DNA of 10,787 nt. Origin: Smithellaceae bacterium (GTDB taxonomy: Bacteria; Desulfobacterota; Syntrophia; Syntrophales; Smithellaceae). Location of the stretch: contig JAQVLL010000038.1 in NCBI GenBank assembly GCA_028704195.1, positions 1 to 10,787 on the forward strand. The letters run 5' to 3'. The first letter of the stretch is position 1. Each line of letters starts with the position of its first letter. Positions 6,757 through 10,787 of this stretch are shown piece after piece. The position numbers and the translations under genes are program-made. A model generated the notes under the pieces. It searched no databases and was not told the origin of the DNA. It was given only the letters and a program-made list of their open reading frames with translations.

Positions 6757-6774
6757 CCTTAAACAGTTTTAAGG
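6757..6774. repeat. Inverted repeat between the two small exported-protein genes
   Basis: CCTTAAA (6757-6763) and TTTAAGG (6768-6774) form a perfect 7-bp inverted repeat around CAGT. It lies in the 83-bp gap between the two - strand genes. There is no T-run after it in the direction of transcription, so it is not a standard terminator. It could be an operator, an mRNA-processing or stabilising hairpin setting different levels of the two proteins, or chance. Confidence 0.4.
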
Positions 6775-6804
6775 AACCTCACCTATAGAAAGGCACCCTG
6801 CACG

Positions 6805-7203
6805 TTACTTCAAAACGGATGCTGGTTTCTCTTTTGTCTGCTTTGTTCCATTACCGCCTGATTTTTTCCCTGTTTTTGGTTTGGCAACTCTGGCCGCTGT
6901 CATCTTCCCGTCTTTGATGCTGTAGACAATTTTAACGGAGTCGTTTACCACAACATCCTGCACCGGATTTTCGAGCACAAATTCCATAATCTCCACGTTG
7001 CCTTTAATACGTCGTGTGATCTTGATGACTGTGTCGGAGATTTCTACGACCTTACCTCTGGCGTTCATCTTAGGCGCTTTGACGTTAGTCGTTTTAAATA
7101 CGACACCTTGGCTTGACTCTCCAACAGGTTTGTCAGCGGCAAAAGCAAGTACTGCCAAAAGACAAAGAGTTCCTGTGATGCAAACCAACGTTTTTTTTCT
7201 CAA
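6805..7203 (-). CDS. Small exported basic protein with a DUF5666-like beta domain, TTG start
   Basis: A 132-residue protein. The signal peptide (MRKK, hydrophobic core 5-21) has a likely cleavage after AFA, giving a mature start ADKP, close to the ADKV of the neighbouring small protein. Residues about 47-108 alternate short beta-like strands (KVVEIS, TVIKIT, VEIMEFVLE, DSVKIVYSI, KMTAARV), in the style of small OB-fold/DUF5666 domains. The tail (108-132) is Lys/Gly-rich and disordered. TTG is used as start: GGGGG (- strand, 7212-7216) stands 8 nt upstream, and the next Met would delete the signal peptide. A sigma-54-type promoter (7238-7253) places the transcription start about 24 nt before the TTG. 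The gene is first in a two-gene operon ending at the terminator 6334-6368. The domain name is tentative; no enzymatic motif is visible. Confidence 0.82.
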   Translation of the reverse strand: MRKKTLVCITGTLCLLAVLAFAADKPVGESSQGVVFKTTNVKAPKMNARGKVVEISDTVIKITRRIKGNVEIMEFVLENPVQDVVVNDSVKIVYSIKDGKMTAARVAKPKTGKKSGGNGTKQTKEKPASVLK

Positions 7204-7237
7204 TAAATAATCCCCCGATCATTCCTGACCGTCATAT

Positions 7238-7253
7238 AGCATCGAACATGCCA
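7238..7253 (-). promoter_or_regulatory. Sigma-54 (-24/-12) promoter
   Basis: On the - strand the site reads TGGCATG-TTCG-ATGCT, against the consensus TGGCACG-N4-TTGCW. The essential GG and GC pairs are both present, with exactly 10 bp between them, and only two specified positions differ. The expected start of transcription is near 7228, giving a short leader of about 24 nt that contains the Shine-Dalgarno of the TTG-started gene. An NtrC-type activator is encoded about 2.5 kb away, and a dyad and an IHF-like site lie upstream in the usual order. Seen by eye, not scored with a matrix. Confidence 0.72.
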
Positions 7254-7279
7254 ATTGCATAATCGGGCTGCTGAGCGTC

Positions 7280-7292
7280 TAAATTTATGATA
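7280..7292 (-). promoter_or_regulatory. Possible IHF-binding site
   Basis: Read on the - strand, TATCAT-AAAT-TTA matches the IHF consensus WATCAA-N4-TTR at eight of nine specified positions. It lies about 52-64 bp upstream of the predicted start near 7228, between the -24 element and the upstream dyad, which is where IHF usually bends DNA at sigma-54 promoters. The surrounding DNA is AT-rich, so a chance match is quite possible. Confidence 0.4.
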
Positions 7293-7320
7293 TTACGTTA
7301 TAAAAATTGAAGGGCGTTTT

Positions 7321-7336
7321 CTTGACATTTTTCAAG
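7321..7336. promoter_or_regulatory. Dyad that could be the upstream activator (enhancer) site
   Basis: CTTGA-CATTTT-TCAAG is a perfect 5-bp inverted repeat of 16 bp total, centred about 100 bp upstream of the predicted sigma-54 start. NtrC-family activators bind dyads of about this size at about this distance. Only one clear copy was seen, while many such promoters have two. The assignment to the regulator at 3361-4686 is inference. Confidence 0.4.
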
Positions 7337-7368
7337 GCTTAGGGCAAAGGGGAATAACTCCCCAGCCT
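7335..7368. repeat. Interrupted hairpin near the end of the DUF2600 remnant
   Basis: GGGGA (7349-7353) pairs with TCCCC (7359-7363), and outer arms AGGCT (7335-7339) and AGCCT (7364-7368) also pair, with a 9-nt one-sided bulge. Read on the - strand it sits 30 bp past the stop of the DUF2600 remnant and could be a leftover terminator, although only three Ts follow the inner stem. It overlaps the proposed enhancer dyad by 2 bp, so it may alternatively be part of the regulatory region. Confidence 0.35.
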
Positions 7369-7398
7369 ATGGAGAATAATGCATCAATCATCTTGGGA

Positions 7399-7758
7399 TT
7401 AACTGACAGCGGTCAGGCAACAGTAAATCCAGCAGTGCAGATAAAAGAAAAATGCTTCGCTCCCGCCCAGACTCAACAGCTTTCTGGCAACGACCCGGAC
7501 GTCTTTTTGGCGGGCAACTTTATAATCAGCCAGATAAATGCTCAAAAGGCCGCGGATAATTAATTGGTGGAATTTCGCGTCGGGGAGATGTGCGACACCT
7601 GCCTGCGCCTGATGATAAAAATAACCGATACGTTCGGCCATTTGTTCATTGTTTTCATAGTACGAGCAAAAATTTAAATCCTGGCCGCTGCGATCCTCCT
7701 CCTGATCAATCAGATAATCCAGGAGGATGCGCAAACCTTTAGCACAGGCTGGCCTCCA
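7399..7758 (-). pseudogene. 5'-truncated DUF2600 (YtpB-like) gene remnant
   Basis: The - strand frame from 7758 to the stop at 7399 encodes about the last 119 residues of a DUF2600 protein. Recognisable family blocks are ILLDYLIDQEEDR, then GQDLNFCSYYE, then LPDAKFHQLIIRGLL-IYLAD, and a C-terminus with ARQKDVRVVARKLL and FFFYLHCW. Complete members, for example Bacillus YtpB (tetraprenyl-beta-curcumene synthase), are about 350 residues, so about two thirds is missing from the N-terminus. An in-frame TGA at 7759-7761 closes the frame just upstream. The start of the flavoprotein gene on the other strand occupies the DNA where the rest should be. A TTG at 7734 could serve as a start only for a fragment lacking the N-terminal helices. 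The 3' part is undamaged, which suggests a fairly recent deletion or rearrangement. No function is expected. Confidence 0.72.
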
Positions 7759-7832
7759 TCACAAGGCCGCGCGAATTGATCAATTGACCCGCCCCTCTGA
7801 TTTGTGATAGCTGTCAAACCCATGGTGATGCA

Positions 7833-9197
7833 ATGAACAAACCAATGATTGATGCTGATGTCATTGTCGTCGGCGGCGGCGCGTCGGGCATGATGGCCGC
7901 AGGTCGCGCCGCTGAGCTGGGCGCGCACGTGCTGCTTCTGGAAAAAACGGACCGCTGCGGACAAAAGATCCTGATCAGCGGCAAGACGCGGTGCAACCTG
8001 ACCAATACCACCGACATTAAAAATTTCATTGCCATGTATGGGCCAAACGGCCGCTTTTTGCACAGCGCCTTTGCCCGCTTCTTCCGTCCGGAGCTGCTTT
8101 CCTTTCTGGGGAAATACGGCCTGGACACCAAAGCAGAACGCGGCGGCAGGGTGTTTCCCGTGTCCGACGATGCCCGCGACGTGGTCCGGGTTTTTCAAAA
8201 ATATCTGGCCGATCATAACGTGCGCATCATCTCCAACACACGGGTGAGATCGGTAAGCCTGGATCAGCATTCGCACTTTGCCGTTGGGACAACGTCCGGC
8301 CGTCATCTTTCCCGGACCGTCATTATCGCAACCGGCGGCGCATCATGGCCGGCTACCGGTTCAACCGGCGACGGCTACACCGTCAGTGCCTCGTTTGGCC
8401 ATACAATCGTCGCGCTTAAACCTGCCCTGGTCCCCCTGGTTGTCCGCGAGCAAACCCTTGCCCGATCCATGCAGGGCGTTTCTTTGCGCAACGTCCGCGC
8501 GACTGCATTTCAGGGGAGCGCGGCGAGTGTAGATGCCTCTCGCACACCGGATTGCGACTATGGGCGCGGCGAAAAGAAAACTCCCCGGGCGCCTGTCCTG
8601 GAAAGCCGGTTTGGTGAAATGCTCTTTACACATTTCGGCCTGGGCGGGCCGATCATCCTGCTGATGAGCTTGGCTGTGGTTGAAGCCCTGGAAAACGGTC
8701 CCGTATCGATCCTGATTGATCTGAAACCCGCCCTGACCGGAGAGCAGCTCCGAAAACGGTTACAATCGGATTTAAGCAAATTCAGTAAAAGAAAAATCAC
8801 GGGCATTATGAAAGAATACCTGCCCGCGAAAATGATCGAACCGGTAATCGCCCTTGCAGGCCTGGACACGGACAAACCGGCTCATCAGGTCAGCGCCGTC
8901 GAACGCGATAGCATCATTGATTTACTCAAAGCCCTTCGTTTCAATGTCAAGGCGCCCCTGCCGCTTGCCAGGGCAATCGTGACGGCGGGCGGCGTCGCAC
9001 TTGATGAAATTGACCCGCGCACGCTGTCATCAAAAAAGGTGGCGGGACTTTATTTTTGTGGAGAGGTGATGGATCTCGACGCCGATACCGGCGGCTACAA
9101 TCTGCAGGCAGCGTTCTCCACGGGATACGTGGCGGGCGAAAGCACAGCAGGCTTTGCAAGATCTCTCTTTCGCGCATGCAACGGGATTCGTCGTTGA
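7833..9197 (+). CDS. HI0933/YhiN (BaiN-like) family FAD-dependent oxidoreductase
   Basis: A 454-residue flavoprotein. The FAD-binding Rossmann motif VVGGGASGMMAAG (12-24) is followed by E37 at the end of the second strand, then the family-specific block GQKILISGKTRCNLTN (43-58), GGRVFPVSDDA (104-114), GEMLFTHFGLGGP (261-273), and the C-terminal FAD block with TAGGVALDEID (384-394), GLYFCGEVMD (405-414), DADTGGYNLQAAFSTG (416-431). Length and motif order are normal for the family, apart from a charged, low-complexity stretch at about 228-258. Members have been annotated as aminoacetone oxidases or linked to bile-acid dehydroxylation (BaiN), but their general substrate is unsettled. The start at 7833 has only a weak GGTGAT ahead of it; an ATG at 7845 is a possible alternative. 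The start region is where the DUF2600 homology has been lost on the other strand. Confidence 0.92.
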   Translation: MNKPMIDADVIVVGGGASGMMAAGRAAELGAHVLLLEKTDRCGQKILISGKTRCNLTNTTDIKNFIAMYGPNGRFLHSAFARFFRPELLSFLGKYGLDTKAERGGRVFPVSDDARDVVRVFQKYLADHNVRIISNTRVRSVSLDQHSHFAVGTTSGRHLSRTVIIATGGASWPATGSTGDGYTVSASFGHTIVALKPALVPLVVREQTLARSMQGVSLRNVRATAFQGSAASVDASRTPDCDYGRGEKKTPRAPVLESRFGEMLFTHFGLGGPIILLMSLAVVEALENGPVSILIDLKPALTGEQLRKRLQSDLSKFSKRKITGIMKEYLPAKMIEPVIALAGLDTDKPAHQVSAVERDSIIDLLKALRFNVKAPLPLARAIVTAGGVALDEIDPRTLSSKKVAGLYFCGEVMDLDADTGGYNLQAAFSTGYVAGESTAGFARSLFRACNGIRR

Positions 9198-9417
9198 TCC
9201 CGCACCGCACACAGAAGGCTGATTTCGCCTTCTGATGTTTACCCGCAACCTCGAGCGTCACTTTCGCACCTATACTCTGGATGCCCTTTGGCGATTTTGA
9301 AAAATCACTAAATGTTTTATTGTTTTACCATTTTACATAACATTACCAAGCGGAAATAATCAAAACAGCAGAATTCTGTCTGAACATGTGATAGATGTGT
9401 CGAGGTAGGTAAGTAAA
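9198..9417. other. AT-rich intergenic region before the SDR gene
   Basis: 220 bp without a gene. It contains the hairpin at 9212-9234, an inverted repeat GATTTT-GA-AAAATC (9293-9306), and a clearly AT-rich stretch from about 9297 to 9417 that must include the SDR promoter. I see no convincing -35/-10 pair. AGGTA about 8 nt before the ATG serves as the Shine-Dalgarno of the SDR gene. Confidence 0.5.
9212..9234 (+). terminator. Possible terminator after the flavoprotein gene
   Basis: CAGAAGGC (9212-9219) and GCCTTCTG (9227-9234) form a perfect 8-bp stem with a 7-nt loop, 14 nt after the flavoprotein stop codon. Only ATGTTTA follows, not a proper T-run, so termination may be weak or Rho-assisted. 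Confidence 0.45.
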
Positions 9418-10254
9418 ATGAAAATATTATCGGAGAAGAAAGTTTTTATAACCGGAGCGGCAAGTGGAATTGGTCGCTCTACCGCCATATCCATGGGTAA
9501 GTCGGGATGCCGTTTGTTTTTAACCGATATTGACGGCAACGGCCTTAAAAAGACAGTTGATGTGATTTCCGGTTCCGGCGGTAAGGTATGTGAGGCACGC
9601 GCCTTCGATATTGGCGATTATCAGGCCGTGATGTCTTTTGCTAAAGATGTGCATGACGGATATGGACCTATAGATATCCTGGTGAATGTGGCGGGAGTAG
9701 CCCTGTTTTCTCAGATAGAAGACATGCGGCACAGTGATTGGGAAAAGGTGATCAAAGTAAATCTATGGGGAGTTATACACGGCCTGGAATGTTTTGTGCC
9801 GGAGATGATTCGCTCAGGCAATGGTGGACATATTGTTTCCGTTTCATCCACTGCAGGTATTATCGGTCTTCCCTGGCATACTGTATACGCCGGGACGAAG
9901 CATGCAGTGGTCGGCATGTCCGAGTCTTTGCGTTATGATTTAAGGAAACATAATATCGCGGTCAGTGTGGTATGCCCGGGACTGGTCAATACCGGTATTG
10001 TGCAGAGCGTGCAAATTCATGCCCGACCTGAAGCATCGAACAAATTACGTGCATCTGCCCCCCGAATAGCAATCACTCCGGATAAGGTTGCAGATTTAAT
10101 TATCAAGGCTATTCGTACCCGTAAATTCATGGTTATAACTTCATTCGACATCTGGTTATTCTATTTTGTCAAGAGGTGCTGCTTCCCGATTTATCATCTT
10201 GTTATGCTGGCTATTACCCGCTTCATGGACAAATCACTTGAGAGGAATGTTTGA
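9418..10254 (+). CDS. SDR family NAD(P)-dependent oxidoreductase with hydrophobic C-terminus
   Basis: A 278-residue classical short-chain dehydrogenase/reductase. TGAASGIG (12-19) binds the cofactor; D37 at the end of the second strand favours NAD(H) over NADP(H). The NNAG motif appears as NVAG (90-93), and the catalytic residues are S143, Y157 and K161 (YAGTK, 157-161), followed by PG (187-188). Beyond the fold, residues about 236-268 are rich in Phe, Ile, Leu, Trp and Tyr with a few basic residues, which suggests association with the membrane or a lipid substrate. The substrate is probably a hydroxy/keto lipid or polyketide-like compound, but this is not shown. The gene stands alone on its transcript, with AT-rich DNA on both sides and visibly more A/T-ending codons than the upstream genes, which hints at a separate origin. 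Confidence 0.9.
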   Translation: MKILSEKKVFITGAASGIGRSTAISMGKSGCRLFLTDIDGNGLKKTVDVISGSGGKVCEARAFDIGDYQAVMSFAKDVHDGYGPIDILVNVAGVALFSQIEDMRHSDWEKVIKVNLWGVIHGLECFVPEMIRSGNGGHIVSVSSTAGIIGLPWHTVYAGTKHAVVGMSESLRYDLRKHNIAVSVVCPGLVNTGIVQSVQIHARPEASNKLRASAPRIAITPDKVADLIIKAIRTRKFMVITSFDIWLFYFVKRCCFPIYHLVMLAITRFMDKSLERNV

Positions 10255-10366
10255 AAATAAATTGCGGTTTGTGTTGGCAATAATCATTTATTTCTATCGG
10301 AACTCTTTGGCTTTATTTGTTTGGTAGATTCAACGATGGCTCTCTGGAGTCAAGCATGTTGCAACT

Positions 10367-10398
10367 TTGACACAAATACTACCTTACGATCCTATAAT
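10367..10398 (+). promoter_or_regulatory. Perfect -35 and -10 hexamers with a long spacer
   Basis: TTGACA (10367-10372) and TATAAT (10393-10398) are both perfect sigma-70 hexamers, but the spacer is 20 bp instead of 16-18, so activity would be weak unless an activator (as with MerR-type regulators, which work on 19-20 bp spacers) twists the DNA. It lies about 118 bp upstream of the small reading frame at 10516. Confidence 0.35.
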
Positions 10399-10515
10399 AA
10401 TCAAAAAGTAACTGAACTCTACCTTAACATATGGTACACGTTTCTTGAGGCAGGCCTTTGTAACTGCTGTAAATGGTATTATACTTATATTGTTTATTTA
10501 AGCACAGGAGAATGA

Positions 10516-10572
10516 AATGGACAAGGTGCTGCTGGAGAAGAAGGAACTTAAAGCACTATTTAACAAATGCTG
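10516..10572 (+). other. Short reading frame with good Shine-Dalgarno (leader peptide or decayed start)
   Basis: ATG at 10516 is preceded by AGGAG (10506-10510) at good spacing and encodes 18 residues, MDKVLLEKKELKALFNKC, before TGA. The amphipathic, Leu/Lys/Glu-rich start looks like a normal bacterial N-terminus. Because no other frame continues it recognisably, it could be the start of a frameshifted pseudogene or a small peptide. Nothing more can be supported. Confidence 0.3.
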
Positions 10573-10787
10573 ATTATTGTCTCTCATCCCGGCTGGCCGG
10601 AAAAGGTGAAAGTAGCCTCTGCCGGACAAAGATGCTCACCGGAAAGGTCTATCACCCCGGAGGCGTCAAGTTGAGAAAATCCGACAGGGCCTTCGGCTAT
10701 ATCCACCCCTTCGTGGCTTATCCGATAACCGATCTAGAAATTCTGCTTTAGCGAAACGGCTGAAGAGATGACGCCTGAGCGTACAAC

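Larger units (their letters stand above)
10255..10787. other. Terminal region without a convincing gene
   Basis: 533 bp in two parts. From 10255 to about 10510 the DNA is AT-rich. It starts with a weak inverted repeat, AAATAAAT (10255-10262) with ATTTATTT (10286-10293), directly after the SDR stop. From about 10516 to the end the composition is more balanced, but every frame is broken or unfamiliar. The best-signalled start is ATG at 10516 with AGGAG 5 nt upstream, yet that frame stops after 18 codons. A longer open frame (10473-10751, 92 codons) has no Shine-Dalgarno and a Trp/Arg/Cys-rich, unnatural start. It may be a decayed gene or the leader of a gene beyond the window. Confidence 0.5.

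Noticed and set aside
7710..8306. Long - strand frame opposite the flavoprotein gene
   Set aside because: It overlaps the start of a clear FAD-protein gene and shows no family motif. It also runs in another frame than the DUF2600 remnant, so it does not restore the missing N-terminus.
10473..10751. 92-codon frame containing VYHPGGVKL, considered as a broken SAM-methyltransferase N-terminus
   Set aside because: The HPGG-like block alone is too short to support the family. The start is unnatural, there is no Shine-Dalgarno, and no cofactor-binding motif follows before the stop.
1..10787. CRISPR array, tRNA/rRNA, transposase or attachment site
   Set aside because: No regularly spaced identical repeats, no cloverleaf or rRNA-like sequence, no transposase frame and no terminal inverted repeats were seen. 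The DUF2600 deletion junction carries no obvious insertion-sequence trace.

Overview
The window reads as chromosomal DNA of a Gram-negative, probably anaerobic bacterium. The gene mix (Old Yellow Enzyme family reductase, split MaoC/FAS1-like dehydratase, NtrC-type sigma-54 regulation, Cys-rich zinc-ribbon proteins, a DUF2600 prenyl-enzyme remnant) fits Desulfobacterota (the former Deltaproteobacteria, for example Syntrophales relatives). This assignment is inference from gene content, not from a marker gene.

Layout. At 1-1891, on the + strand, lie the 3' end of an M48 (Ste24-like) metallopeptidase, a FmdB-type zinc-ribbon protein and an OYE-family FMN reductase, closely spaced and probably one operon. 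At 1963-2244 (-) is a small Cys-rich protein, divergent from the next + strand run at 2393-4686: a FAS1-like MaoC dehydratase subunit, its hydratase-2 partner and an NtrC-family response regulator. The partner histidine kinase (4704-6248, -) faces the regulator tail to tail across 17 bp. Upstream of the kinase, and separated from it by a strong hairpin terminator (6334-6368), are two small exported proteins on the - strand (6392-6721 and 6805-7203). A 5'-truncated DUF2600 gene remnant (7399-7758, -) follows. Then come an HI0933/YhiN-type flavoprotein (7833-9197, +) and an SDR oxidoreductase (9418-10254, +) with AT-rich flanks. The last ~530 bp hold no convincing gene.

Most interesting unit. 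The two small exported proteins have what looks like a complete sigma-54 promoter region on the - strand: a -24/-12 element (7238-7253), an IHF-like site (7280-7292) and a dyad about 100 bp upstream of the predicted start (7321-7336). An NtrC-type regulator and a membrane histidine kinase are encoded next door. The simplest reading is a self-contained envelope-sensing circuit: the kinase senses a periplasmic signal, and the regulator activates sigma-54 transcription of two Lys-rich periplasmic proteins. This resembles the logic of ZraPSR, but the effector proteins are unrelated. It is a hypothesis built from visible promoter elements and gene order.
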